Notes: generated from the letters alone by a model not told the origin. Shown: positions 35,962-47,166, counted from the first letter of the stretch. The stretch is DNA of 64,000 nucleotides from Chrysemys picta bellii (GCF_011386835.1 NC_088792.1:221677894-221741893); one strand, 5' to 3'. Translations and numbers: made by a program.

Positions 35962-36401
35962 CTACAATCGGTGATGTTGTAGCTGATCTGTTAGGTCCTG
36001 TAATGGTGTTGCTGGTGTAGATATGTGGGCGGAGTTGGCATCGAGGTTTGTTGCATGGATTATTGTCCAGGATAGGTTGTAGATCACTGATGATGCGTTG
36101 GAGAGGTTTAAGCTGAGGACTGTAAGTGATGGCCAGTGGAGTTCTGTTGGTTTCCTTCCAATACCAACTTTCCAATACCAAATTCTACAGGACATTTTCC
36201 TCAGATCCCACTGAGGAATATACTAAGAAACTGCACCATCTACTCAGGACACTCCCTACACTAACACAGGAACAAATCAACATAGAATAACCCCAGTCGG
36301 GGTGCTAAGGGTATCTACTACCCAAGATCCACAAACCTGGAAATCCTGGATGCCTCATCCTCTGTGGAATCGGCACAGTCACTGAAGGACTATCCAGATG
36401 T

Positions 36402-36986
36402 GTGGACTCTCTGCTCAGACCCTACGCCACCAGCACTCCCAGCTATCTCCGTGACACAACTGATTTCCTGAGAAAATTACAATGCATTGGTGATCTCCCA
36501 GAAAACACCATCCTAGCCACCATGGATGTGGAGGCTCGCTACACAAACATCCCACACACAGATGGAATACAAGCTGTCAGGAACATCACCGGTTCATTCA
36601 CCTGCACGTCCACCAATGTTATATATGCCATCATGTGCCAGCAATGCCCCTCTGCTATGTATATTGGCCAAACTGGACAGTCACTACGTAAAAGGATAAA
36701 TGGACACAAGTCAGATATCAGGAATGGCAATATACAAAAACCTGTAGGAGAACACTTCAACCTCTCTGGCCACACAATAGCAGATGTAAAGGTAGCCATC
36801 TTACAGCAAAAAAACTTCAGGACCAGACTCCAAAGAGAAACTGCTGAGCTCCCGTTCATTTGCAAATTTGACACCATCAGATCAGGATTAAATAAAGACT
36901 GTGAATGGCTAGCCAACTACAAAAGCAGTTTCTCTTCCCGTGGTGTTCACACCTCAGCTGCTAGCAGAGGACCTCACCCTCCCTGA
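36402..36986 (+). pseudogene. PLE fusion: RT motif A joined in frame to GIY-YIG endonuclease
   Basis: The 194-codon frame first reads the RT part, with SLLRPYATSTPSYLRDTTDF and TILATMDVEARYTNIPH (motif A Asp kept). Near codon 62 it jumps to TGSFTCTSTNVIYAIMCQQC, so about 320 residues holding RT motifs B and C (YIDD) are missing compared with the 53.6 kb copy. The GIY-YIG part then continues fully: MYIGQTGQSLRKRINGHKSD, GEHFNLSGH, QKNFRTRLQRETAEL and ICKFDTI. The frame is kept across the deletion. Part of the missing section sits inverted at 35962-36166. It cannot be an active RT; endonuclease activity cannot be judged. Confidence 0.85.
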
Positions 36987-37159
36987 CTGAACTAACCTCG
37001 TTATCTCCAGACTGATTCTTGCCTGCATATTTATACCTGCCTCTGGAAATTTCCATTACATGTGTCTGACGAAGTGGGTATTCACCCACGAAAGCTTGTG
37101 CTCCAATACATCTGTTAGTCTTAAAGGTGCCACGGGACTCTGTTGCTATTTTAATCAAG

Positions 37160-38845
37160 GTTTCCAAAAATATTTAAATATTCTACTCTTCACAGAGAGC
37201 AAAAATAGTAGGTCAAACCTGGAGTTCCGAGGTCAAACTGTTTTTTTTTTTAATTATGGAGCTGGCAAAAACACATGGAAACTCCCCCCCCCTCCCAAAA
37301 GAAAATCTTCAATTTTAAAATGTTGCTATTAGACCACCACAACCTTTGTCCAGTTACTCCCAAACTTTAAAAAGAATACCCTCTATCAGAGGATTATATG
37401 TGAAACCACTCATTTAAATTTGGCAAGGCTAGAGAGGGGATTTAAAAAAAAACAGCTTAAAAGGGAAAACTACTTATAAGCCTTAATACCTCCAGTTCAG
37501 ACTTCCTTTTTCAGTGTCTACAACATGACTTGTCAACCTCTAAAAATGATTAGAGCTAGAAGAGTCAAAAGTCAGGATGTAAACATTTACTGAGCTGCTG
37601 GGAGAGGTGGAAAATAATAAATCATTAGCAATAAAGCAAAACAGGAAATTTAAGCTATCAAAGACCATAGAAGATGTCTGAACATATATATTAGAGAATG
37701 CTCATTCTACTACACCTTCACACTTCTGAGAAGGAATTCAAATGGGAAATAATAAGAAGATTTAAAAACAAAAGCAAAACAAAAACAAAAAGACAATACA
37801 GATAATTACTAAATTGATGCTTAGAAATAGCTCTGACTTTGATTGGAAGGGGTGTAGTCACCAAAATATGCTATTTCCACGTTTTGAAAACATCAAGAGA
37901 TTCATGCTTACTGAATGTAAATACTAATTGATTCAGCACTTCAAGATACAATGTGATTAAAAAACAAAACAAGACCAACCAGCCCCCCCACCCAAAAAAC
38001 CCCACACCTATGCTGCTCTAGTAAACACTCCAAGAAATAAAGAAACATATTTTGGATTTTAGCCTGTATGACATGAAAATGTATAAGATTAACTTCTGGT
38101 TTTCAAAAGAAAAAATATTGCAAAAGAAACTGCAAGTTCAAGAGATGAACTTCATTCTAGCAAAGAAATATGAAAACATAGGATCTTTTCCTGGAAAGAA
38201 GGGGGATAAGTACCCATTTTAGGGACCATATGTAATTAAAAATAGTTAGGTGAGAGAGCTGAATTTTATATTCAAATCAATAATTGAGGAGTTGAATTGT
38301 ATGTAATTTAACAGCTGAGGTGTACTTATTGTATTCCATAGGAGAAAGTGTTACCTCTAAACATTATCTGCCAAACCATCAGGCACACTTCCAGTGACAA
38401 GAGGACACAGAATCTGCTAGTTGTCTGGTATTGGCACCTGTGCATATTTGCCTGTAAAAATATGATTGGTTCCTTTGCTCATTTATTTACTTATTTTAAT
38501 GGTTTCAGGTTAAAACATTAGGGCAATTGCCAGAGAAGTTAATGGTTGAAACAGAAGACAGTAAAAACTCCTGACCTGAAGACTCAAAAATGCAAAGCAA
38601 ACCCCCATCTATTCTTAGAAAATTGAAGGGATCTTCCTATGACATTATGACTCAATTTATTTTCCAAAAAAAATGTCCATTATCATGATTATTTTACAGG
38701 ACCCAAGCAGCATCAACAACAGAAAACATATGAACAATTTGGTATTCCTCCTTTAATGTCCTTAAGGCAGATTCATTTGGGTCTAGATCCACAAAGTGGA
38801 CTAAGATTCGGTGTTGCAATGCCTAACTTTTAGGCACTCTGCAGC
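37160..38845. other. Unassigned AT-rich DNA
   Basis: Poly-T and C-rich short runs lie near 37240-37300, with A-rich tracts elsewhere. No coding motif or element end recognised. Confidence 0.5.
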
Positions 38846-39136
38846 TGAGGCTAGGTCTACACTACCCGCCTGAATCGGCGGGTAGAAATCGATCTCTCGG
38901 GGATCGAATTATCGCGTCTCGTCGGGACGCGACAATCGATCCCCGAATCGACGCTCTTACTCCACCAGCAGAGGTGGGAGTAAGCGCCGTCGACGGGGAG
39001 CCGCGGAGGTTGATTTTGCCGCCGTCCTCACAGCGGGGTAAGTCGGCTCCGATAGGTCGAATTCAGCTACGCTATTCACGTAGCTGAATTTGCATATCTT
39101 AAATCGACCCCCCCCTGTAGTGAAGACCTGCCCTTA
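38846..39136 (-). mobile_element. PIF/Harbinger-type MITE, copy 2
   Basis: The element 38849-39133 has left end GGCTAGGTCTACACTACC and right end AGTGAAGACCTGCCC. Flanks TGA and TTA (38846-38848, 39134-39136) differ at one base. The palindromic AGCTACGCTATTCACGTAGCT lies at the right (about 39065-39087), so this copy is inverted relative to 7135 and 54515. The GATCGA, CGCGTC and GTCGACGG modules are shared with them. Confidence 0.8.
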
Positions 39137-39303
39137 GTGGAGTCCACAGCCCTGACTTATGCTCCCAGGTTCCCATACAACGAATGGGGAGAGTTAGGCA
39201 CCTAGGAACAGGATCTACAAAAAGCCAGCATGCTGAGTGAGGAGACGCCTAAGCTAGCCAATAGGAAATGCCAAGGTGGGTCCTAAGCCCTCCCCTCAAA
39301 GGG

Positions 39304-39381
39304 ACTTAGAGCATAACTGTAAATCTGAGGTGCGTCCCTCCAATTTAGGATTAGGAACCTCAGATTCACAGTTATGCTCTC
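39304..39381. repeat. Inverted repeat with 24 bp arms
   Basis: AGAGCATAACTGTAAATCTGAGGT (39308-39331) and its reverse complement (39357-39380) agree at 23 of 24 positions, with a 25 base loop. It lies just left of the SINE-like stretch and upstream of the nested CR1s, and may be part of the same old element. Confidence 0.7.
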
Positions 39382-39435
39382 TCTTCTGGGGTTTGATGCA
39401 TAAGCTCTCTCTCTCTCTCACACACACACACAGCA
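39382..39435. repeat. (TC)n-(CA)n simple repeat
   Basis: CTCTCTCTCTCTC followed by ACACACACACA at about 39407-39432, within a GC-moderate stretch. Confidence 0.8.
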
Positions 39436-39717
39436 CTTATCTAGGATCTGGGACACTTGGGTTCAATTCTGTCATCTGCCCAATGTGGGGAAGAGACTTG
39501 ACCTTGGGTCTCACACTGCAGCAAAGTGCCCTAAGCACCAGGTTATAGAGTTATTCTCATCCTTGCTTCCTGGCCCAATGAATATTTAAGTATGTATACG
39601 TAGAGAGAGCGGCTCAACAATACCCCAGAGCCCAGTGGATAGGGCATTCACCTTGGAAGAGTAGGACTCAAGTCCCTGCTCTACAACAGGCAGAGAAGGG
39701 AATTGAAACTGGGTATC
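39436..39717 (-). repeat. tRNA-like SINE stretch, left half (split by CR1-B)
   Basis: The stretch holds tRNA-like blocks: on minus GTGCTTAGGGCAC with AAGGTCAAGTCTC, and on plus GAGCCCAGTGGATAGGGCA with GACTCAAGTCCC. It ends with GGGAATTGAAACTGGGTATCC. After CR1-B the sequence resumes at 47609 with CTACATCCTGAGTGAG and ACCACTGGGCTAA, which completes the usual phrase of such a SINE. The continuity across the insertion is the main evidence. Confidence 0.55.
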
Positions 39718-39876
39718 CAGGGACAAAGTTAGAAAAGACAAGGCACAAAACGAGATCGAAATAGCTAGGGACATAAAAGGAAACAAGAAAACATTCTACA
39801 AATACATTAGAAGCAAGAGGAAGACCAAGGACAGAGTAGGCCCGTTACTTAATGAGGGGAGAAAGACAATAACAGA
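39718..39876 (+). mobile_element. CR1-B, left part (EN-RT linker)
   Basis: AGGGACAAAGTTAGAAAAG, GGAAACAAGAAAACATTCTA and ACATTAGAAGCAAGAGG match the linker between endonuclease and RT in CR1. The text stops at AACAGA and resumes at 46132 with AAAATGTGGAAATGGC, which is the next CR1 phrase. CR1-A, itself carrying a hAT, was therefore inserted here. Confidence 0.85.
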
Positions 39877-39878
39877 CA

Positions 39879-42555
39879 GCTGCAGCCAGGGCCGGCTTTA
39901 GGCCGATTCCACCGATTCCCCTGAATTGGGCCCCGCCCCTAAGAGGGCCCCATGCAGATCGGGCCGTGTCCCTGCCTGAAGCAAAGCTCTGTGGCTCTCC
40001 GGGAAGCAGCAGCTGTTGCTGCTAGGCAGGGAGAGACGCTGGCCGGCAGGGGGCTGAGGCAGAGGCAGCAGCAGCTGTTGCAGGTCAGGAGGGGGGAGAA
40101 GGCACATGTGCTTTGCAGCCTTCCCCTCCCCTCCCCCCCAGCACTCACCTGGAGGAGACACCTAGGGGGATTCCGGTCCGGTGGGAGACAGGAATCTCTG
40201 CAGTGGACCTCACTCACCTTAGCAGCTGCTGGGGCTTCGGTCGGTGAGAGTTTGACCCCGTGATTCCCCATAGGTTTGTAATATTGGGTTGGTTTTGTGG
40301 TTTTCGGTGGTGTTGCTGTTTGAGGGTGAGTTGTGCCTGCCTGCCTCTGTTTCAAAACTAAACTCGGGATCATGTAACCCAGGAAGAAAGCCCCGAGCCG
40401 GTACTTAGTGCTGTGAATTCCAGGTGAGAGAGAGAGAGACAGGGAGGTTTGGAGGAGGAAATCAAATACATCAGGAGGGGAGAATGCGAAAGGTCTGCAA
40501 CACGGCAGGCTGAGACTTTTATCTCTCCCTTCTCCCCCGAGAGAAGGGAAACTGAGGCATGGAGTGATCTGATTCCCCTCCCCAAATTATTTTGCAAAGG
40601 AGGGGGACGGGGGGCTCCTATCCAAACCAGTTCCCTTCCCATCAACTCTGCTTCCCCTGCTGCAAGACTGCTGTAGGGGCTGAATATTTCCATTAAACTC
40701 TGGCTCCTTCATTTGCCCTACAACAATAAAATAGACCGGCTTGGGGGGAAGGAATATCCCCCCCCCTCCCAAGCTGTGTGGACATTAAGGTTTTTTTTGG
40801 TGGGGGGGGGGGCACGATAACATTCCAGATCGATCAAACGCCCAGCTCAGCTTTCTAGCCATCCAGCAGCTCTAGGGTAGGGAAGGAAGGGGCTCTTGGT
40901 GCAGAGTGGTCACAAAACAGGGGTGAATTTAGCAAGGGGGGGGTCCGGTTGAAATCCCACCCGATGCAGCCACACAGAATCTCTGGTGGCGCTAGGAGAG
41001 GCCAGGAGTGGAAGCACGTGGCCTGGGGGTGGGGGGACATTTGCCCTCAGTCCTGGGCTCTGGGATGGACTAGACTGGGTGGGTGGTGGGTTCAGTCTAG
41101 TCTTCCAGCCTGTTGCTCTCGCTGGGGTTTGTGGTTTTCATCTGGCTCCACCGAAAAGATCAAACAAGCCCAGTAGAAAAGGGGGGTGAGAGAGGTGGGA
41201 AGGGGTTTGTAAGGGGTTAAAGTGACCCATCAACGAAAGAGTAAAACCAGAGTTTGACTGGGTTTCCCCCCAGCCACCACTCCTGCAAACACTGGGCAAG
41301 GGGCAGCCCCATCCCCCACCGAGGCTATGGTGAGGGGCAGCAGGGGAGGAAGGAAGCCACATGTGATGGCAGTCCCCTCCCCCCAGCACCCACCACCCCC
41401 TCTCCGGCCCCCAAACTCTGTCCCAGAGCCTGCACCCACCCCTCCGCACTCCCTCCCAGAGCCTGCACCCCTCCATCCATCCTGCACCCCACACTGTGCC
41501 CCAGCCCGGAACCTGCACCCAAACTCTGTCCCACTCAGCCCTGGGCAAAGCTCTCCTTGGCTGGCTCCCAGCCCCTCTCCAAGGGTTGCAGCTGTCTGGA
41601 AGTGCCTGCCTTCCACACCTTCCTCATTCACACCTCATTCATTCAACAGGTCAATTGATTACAAAGTGGGGGAAGAACTTATTCTACTTTAGCAAAAAGA
41701 CATTTTTCTTTTACCTTAATTATACTACCTTAGGGGCCAGCTATAACATTACCAAGGTTCAATACAAAGTCATATAAAAGTTATACAAAAATGCATAATG
41801 CAGAGATTTATCTTCAACTGCACTGATTGACTGCTGTGTGCAGTAATATAGTGACCCCTGGGTCTTTGAATGAGGCTTTATACTTGGGGGCGGCGAGCGG
41901 GTGGGCAAGCAGCGGGTGGGCAAAGAGGCAAGCAGTGAGCCAGCAGGGATTCTAGGGGATGGGGGCATGGGGGTTTCTGGCGGGGGAGGGAGAAGGTGAA
42001 AGGAGGCAAGTGGTGGGTGGGAGACTGACTAGGAGGGACACAGCAAGCCAGCGGGGGGCTAGGGGGTGAAGAGGGGTGTGATGGTGGGGCCGAGCGGGGA
42101 GGGGTCGGGTCCTATTTTACTGCTGTGATCTGGTCACCCTATGTCACCCCCCACCCCCAAACCTTCCTTTTCGGCCCACAGCTGTTTCGGCGGGGCGGCC
42201 CTGGGGAAGCAGAGTTTGTTTCCGTGGGCCGGGAGGCGCTGGGGGGGGGGAGGAGGAGGGCACAATTTTATATTAATAAGGAAATATTTTATAAATTTTA
42301 ATAAAATAAACATTATTGAAGAAAATCAGTTGTACAACTATCAAAACATGAATTATTTTCCTAATATGAAAGTGAAAATCAGCTAATTAATATATAATTT
42401 TGTTATTATTTATATAGTCATGGAAAGTAAATAATACATGGAAGAAATGAAAGGGTTCTTTTTAAGTGGCTTTTTTTTTAGTCATCGCTGCTGGGGCCCC
42501 GTCGAAACTGTTCGAATTGGGCCCCGCACTTCCTAAAGCCGGCCCTGGCTGCAGC
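39879..42555. mobile_element. 2.66 kb hAT-type element without a recognised transposase
   Basis: The element 39887-42547 has terminal repeats CAGGGCCGGCTTTAGG and CCTAAAGCCGGCCCTG, exact inverted copies over 16 bp. GCTGCAGC occurs at 39879-39886 and 42548-42555, an exact 8 bp duplication that is itself a palindrome. The subterminal GAATTGGGCCCCGC phrase occurs near both ends, inverted relative to the tips. The interior is GC-rich (39900-42250), then AT-rich. Frames up to 144 codons are low complexity (Pro, Ser, Gly) with no hAT motif. Confidence 0.88.
41395..41545. repeat. C-rich imperfect tandem repeat (CAGAGCCTGCACCC units)
   Basis: GTCCCAGAGCCTGCACCC, CTCCCAGAGCCTGCACCCC, CCCGGAACCTGCACCC and similar units recur inside the hAT. 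They cause overlapping long frames on both strands that are not genes. Confidence 0.7.
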
Positions 42556-42779
42556 AGCACAGGAGCCAGCAAACAGGGCTGTAAACAGGGGAGTTTGAGT
42601 GGGATTTTGCAAGGGAAGACTAAGAGGCAGGCAGAGGAACAGACATGCTAGTGAAGGGAGTGTGTGGTGTTCTGGCAGTGTTTTGGTGCTCGTTGGGGGT
42701 TTGTTTTACTGTGGGTGGTGGTGTTGTGGCTTAGTTTGTGTTTCCCGGATTTACAGGATTTAGGTGGGAAGGCTATGAG

Positions 42780-43640
42780 AGATACAGAGGCAGCAGTGGT
42801 AGTGCAGGTATTGAAAGGTATGTGCTGTTTAGGAAAGACAGAAATAAAGGCAAAGGTGGTGGTTTAGCATTGTATATCAATGATGAGGTAGACTAAAGAA
42901 ATAAGAAGGGATGGAATGGATAAGACAGTCTGTCTGGACAAAAATCACATTGGGGAAGAAAGCTACTACAGCCTCCCCTGGGATAATGCTTGGGGTGTGC
43001 TATAGACCACTGGGATCTGATTTGGATATGGATAGAGACCTCTTTAATGTTTTTAATGAAGTAAATACTAATGGGAATTGTGTGATCATTGGAGACTTTA
43101 ACTTCCCAGATATAGACTGGAGGACAAGTGCTAGTAATAATAATAGGGCTCAGGTTTTCCTGGATGTGATAGCTGATGGATTCCTTCACCAAGTAGATGC
43201 TGAACCAACAAGAGGGGATGCCATTTTAGATTTGGTTTTGATGAGTAGTGAGGACCTCAGAAGAAATGGTTGTAGGGGGCAACCTTGGTTCGAGCGATCA
43301 TGAGCTAATTCAGTTTAAACTAAATGGAAGGATAAACAAAAATAGATCTGTGACTAGGGTTTTTGATTTCAAAAGGGCTAACTTGAAAAAATTAAGGAAA
43401 TTAGTTAGGGATGTGGATTGGACTGAAGAACTTGTGGCGAAGGAGGCCGGGAATTACTTCAAGTCAAAGTTGCAGAAACTATCAGAAGTCTGCATCCCAA
43501 GAAAGGGGGAAAAATTCATAGGCAGGAATTGTAGGCCAAGCTGGATGAGCAAGCATTTCAGAGAGGTGATTAAGAAAAAAGAAAAAAGCCTACAAGGAGT
43601 GGAAGATGGGAGTAATCAGCAAGGAAACATACCTTATTGA
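42780..43640 (+). pseudogene. CR1-A endonuclease domain (APE-type)
   Basis: Frames read FRKDRNKGKGGGLALYIND (about 42833-42890, then a stop), YRPLGSDLDMDRDLFNVF, the catalytic/DNA-binding core CVIIGDFNFPDIDWRTS (about 43080-43130), GDAILDLVLMSSED and GSSDHELIQFKLNG (second frame, from about 43275). This is the apurinic/apyrimidinic-type endonuclease that nicks target DNA for target-primed reverse transcription. The SDH motif is kept. A stop near 42893 and a frameshift near 43270 disable it. Confidence 0.88.
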
Positions 43641-43787
43641 GGTCAGAACATGTAGGGATAAAGTGAGAAAGGCCAAAAGCCATGTAGAGTTGGACCTTGC
43701 AAAGGGAATTAAAACCAATAGTAAAAGGTTCTATAGCCATATAAATAAGAAGAAAACAAAGAAAGAAGAAGTGGGACTGAGGCTGGG

Positions 43788-45004
43788 GTGGAGGTTAAGG
43801 ATAATCTAGGCATAGCCCAATATCTAAACAAGTACTTTGCCTCAGTCTTTAATGAGGCTAATGAGGAGCTTAAGGATAATGGTAGGATGACAAGTGGGAA
43901 TGAGGATATGGAGGTAGATATTACCACATCCGAGGTAGAAGCCAAACTCCAACAGCTTAATGGGACTAAATCAGGGGGCCCAGATAATCTTCATCCAAGA
44001 ATATTAAAGGAACTGGCACATGAAATTGCAAGCCCATTAGTAAGAATTTTTAATGAATCTGTAAACTCATGGGTTATACCGTATGACTGGAGAATTGCTA
44101 ACATAGTTCCTATTTTTAAAAAAGGGAGAAAAAGTGATCCGAGTAACTACAGGCCTGTTAGTTTGACATCTGTAGTATGCAAGGTCTTGGAAAATATTTT
44201 GAAGGAGAAAGTAGTTAAGGACATTGAGGTCAATGGTAATTGGGACAAACTACAATATCTACAAAAGGTAGATCATGCCAAACCAACCTGATATCCTTCT
44301 TTGAGAAGGTAACAGATTTCTTAGAAAAAGGAAACGCAGTGGAGTTAATTTACCTCGATTTCAGTAAGGCATTTGATATGGTTCCACATGGGGAATTATT
44401 AGCTAAATTGGAAAAGATGGGGATCAATATGAAAATTGAAAGGTGGGAAAGGAACTGGTTAAAGGGGAAACTACAACAGGCCTTACTGAAAGATGAACTG
44501 TCAGGTTGGAAGCAGGTTACTAGTGGAGTTCCTCAGGGATCGATTTTGGGACTAATCTTATTTAATCTTTATATTACTGACCTTGGCACAAAAAGTGGGA
44601 ATGTGCTAATAAAGTTTGTGGATTACATTAAGCTGGGAGGTGTTGCCAATACAGAGAAGGACCGGGATATCATACAGGAGGATCTGGATGACCTTGTAAA
44701 CTGGAGTAATAGTAATAGGATGAAATTTAATAGTGAAAAGTGCAAGGTCATGCATTTAGGGATTAATAACAAGAATTTTTGTTATAAGCTGGGGACGCAT
44801 CAATTGGAAGTAACAGAGGAGGAGAAGGAGCTCGGAGTATTGGTTGATCACAGGATGACTATGAACGGTCAATGTGATATGGCTGTGAAAAAAGCTAATG
44901 CGGTCTTGGGATGCATCTGGAATACTGTGTGCAGTTGTGGTCTCCCATGTTTAAGAAGAATGAATTCAAACTGGAACAGGTACAGAGAAGGGCTACTAGG
45001 ATGA
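43788..45004 (+). pseudogene. CR1-A reverse transcriptase
   Basis: The frame 43788-44291 reads SGPDNLHPRILKELAHEIA, DWRIANIVPIFKKGRKSD and NYRPVSLTSVVCKVLENIL. The frame 44240-45004 continues with RSCQTNLISFFEKV, YLDFSKAFDMVPHGELL, SGVPQGSILG and KCKVMHLGINN. The catalytic FADD motif is FVDY here (about 44615-44626), so the second Asp is Tyr. A small frameshift near 44260 (missing SQHGF block) separates the halves. A tandem duplication follows. Confidence 0.9.
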
Positions 45005-45450
45005 TCCGAGGAATAGAAAACCTGTCTTATGAAAGGAGACTCAAAGAGTTCCTCTTGTTTAGCCTAACCAAAAGAAGGCTGAGGTGAGATATGATTGCTC
45101 TCTATAAATATACCAGAGGGATAAATACCAGGGTGGGAGAGGACTATGAGCCGCCAATGTGATATGGCCGTGAAAAAAGTGAATGTGGTCTTGGGATGTA
45201 TCAGACAAGGTATTTCCAGTAGAGATAAGGAGGTGTTAGAACCGTTATACAAGGCACTGGTGAGACCTCATCTGGAATACTGTGTGCAGTTCGGGTCTCC
45301 CATATTTAAGAGGATGAATTCAAACTGGAACAGGTACAGAGAGAGGCTACTAGGATGATCCAAGGAATGGAAAACCTGTCTTATGAAAGGAGACTCAAAG
45401 AGCTTGGCTTGTTTAGCCTAACCAAAACAAGGCTGAAGGGAGATTTGATT
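44862..45450 (+). repeat. Tandem partial duplication inside CR1-A
   Basis: CAATGTGATATGGC(T/C)GTGAAAA occurs at about 44869 and 45156. Both copies continue through 'tggaatactgtgtgcagttg/c', AACTGGAACAGGTACAGAGA, AACCTGTCTTATGAAAGGAG and AGCCTAACCAAAA. The first copy lacks about 100 bp (between GGATGCATC and TGGAATACTG) that the second keeps. A duplication of about 285-380 bp was therefore followed by a deletion in the first unit. Confidence 0.75.
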
Positions 45451-46325
45451 GCTCTCTACAAATATAAGGGAGGGAGAGGAATTATTTAAGCTCAGTACCA
45501 ATGTGGACACAAGAATAAATGAATATAAACTGGCCATCAGGAAGTTTAGACTTGAAATTAGACAAAGGTTTCTAACCATCAGAGGAGAGAAGTTCTGGAA
45601 CAGCCTTCTAAGGGGAGCAGAGGGGGAAAAAGACATATCTGGCTTCAAGACTAGGCTTGATAAGTTTATGGAGGGGATGGTATGATGGGATAGCCTAATT
45701 TTGGCAATTAATTGGTCTTTGACTATTAGCGGTAAATATGCCCAATGGCCTGTGATGGGATGTTAGATTGGGTGGGATCTGAGTTACTACAGAGAATTCT
45801 TTCCTGGGTTTCTGGCTGGTGAGTCTTGCCCACATGCTCAGGGTATAGCTGATTGCCATATTTGGGGTCGGGAAGGAATTTTCCTCCAGGGCAGATTGGC
45901 AGAGGCCCTGGGGTTTTTCGCCTTCCTCTGCAGCGTGGGGCATGGGTCACTTGCTGGAGGATTCTCTGCACCTTGAAGTCTTTAAACCACAATTTGAGGA
46001 CTTCAGTAGCTCAGACATAGGTTAGGGGTTTGATACAAGAGTGGGTGGGTGAGAGTCTGTGGCCTGCTTTGTGTAGGAGGTCTGACTAGATAATCATAAT
46101 GGTCCCTTCTGACCTTAAAGTCTATGATTCTAAAATGTGGAAATGGCAGAGATGCTTAATGATTTCTTTGTTTTGGTTTTCACCAAGAAGGTTGGTGGCG
46201 ATGGGACATCTAAAATAGTGAATGCAAGTGAAAATGAGGTAGGATCAGAGTCTAAAATGGGGAAAGAACAAGTCAAAAATTACTTAGAAAAGTTAGATGT
46301 CTGCAAATCACCAGGGCCTGATTAA

Positions 46326-47166
46326 ATGCATCCTAGAATACTCAAGGAGCTGACTGAGGAGATATCTGAGCCATTAGCAATTATCTTTGAAAAGTCATGG
46401 AAGACAAGAGACGTTCCAGAAGACTGGAAAGGGGCAAATATAGTGCCCATCTATAAAAAGGGAAATAAGGACAACCTGGGGAATTACAGACCAGTCAGCT
46501 TAACTTCTGTACCTGGAAAGATTATGGCACAAATAATTAAGCAATCAATTTGCAAACACCTAGAAGATAATAAGGTGATTAATAACAGTCAGCATGGATT
46601 TGTCAAGAACAAATTATGTCAAACCAACCTGATAGCTTTCTTTGAGAGGGTAACAAGCCTTGTGGTTAGGGGGGAAGTGGTAGGTGTGGAATATCTTGAC
46701 TTTAGTAAAGCTTTTGATACTGTCTTGCATGACCTTCTCATAAACAAACTAGGGAAAATACAACCTAGATGGTACTAAAAGGGGAGGGGTGCATAACTGG
46801 TTGGAAAATTGTTGTCAGAGAGTAGTTATCAGTGGTTCAAAGTCATGCTGGAAGGGCATAATGAGTGGTGTCCTGCAGGGATTGGTTCTTGGTCCGGTTC
46901 TGTCCAAGATCTTCATCAGTGATTTAGATAATGGCATACGGAGTACACTTATAAAGTTTGCAGACAATACCAAGCTAGGAGGGGTTACAAGTGTTTTGGA
47001 GGATAGGATTAAAATTCAAAATGAACTGGACAAACTGGAGCAATGGTCTGAAGTAAATAGGATGAAATTCAATAAGGACAAATGCAAAGTACTCCACTTA
47101 GGAAGGAACAATCAGTTGTACACATACAAAATGGGAAATGACTGCCTAGGAAGAAGTACTGCGTAA
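46326..47166 (+). pseudogene. CR1-B reverse transcriptase
   Basis: The frame 46326-46778 reads MHPRILKELTEEISEPL, ANIVPIYKKGNKDNLGN, YRPVSLTSVPGKIMAQ, QHGFVKNKLCQTNLIAFFER and YLDFSKAFDTVLHDL. The frame 46789-47166 continues with HNWLENCCQRVVISG, SGVLQGLVLGPVL and KFADNTKLGG. The motif C is FADN, so the second Asp is Asn. KFNKDKCKVLHLGRNNQ follows. A stop at 46322-46324 and a frameshift near 46780 show decay. Confidence 0.9.

Larger units (their letters stand above)
35789..37159 (+). mobile_element. Rearranged Penelope-like element with inverted 5' part
   Basis: The element spans about 35803-37147. ATTTTAATCAAG occurs at 35791-35802 and 37148-37159 (12 bp; 14 bp if the preceding CT is counted). 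The left part (35803-35910) is a PLE terminal piece in minus orientation, and 35962-36166 is coding sequence in minus orientation. At about 36167-36186 the orientation switches, and 36187-37147 runs plus to the PLE 3' end (ACGAAAGCTTGTGCTCC, GTTAGTCTTAAAGGTGCCAC). The copy is a 5'-inverted, internally deleted insertion. A hAT tip and poly-A lie at 35911-35961. Confidence 0.85.
39877..46131 (+). mobile_element. CR1-A, long LINE copy split by a hAT
   Basis: The 5' end is about 39877; the hAT at 39887-42547 splits it only 10 bases from this end. The body resumes at 42548 with a 5' UTR, endonuclease (about 42780-43640), RT (43788-45350) and a 3' UTR ending GACCTTAAAGTCTATGATTCT at 46131. About 3.6 kb of CR1 are present, the most complete LINE in the window. 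It inserted into CR1-B between 39876 and 46132 without visible loss or duplication, as is usual for CR1. Confidence 0.85.

Noticed and set aside
41138..41692. Overlapping 120-136 codon frames on both strands as genes
   Set aside because: They arise from the C-rich CAGAGCCTGCACCC tandem tract inside the hAT; proline/glycine-rich low complexity in all frames.
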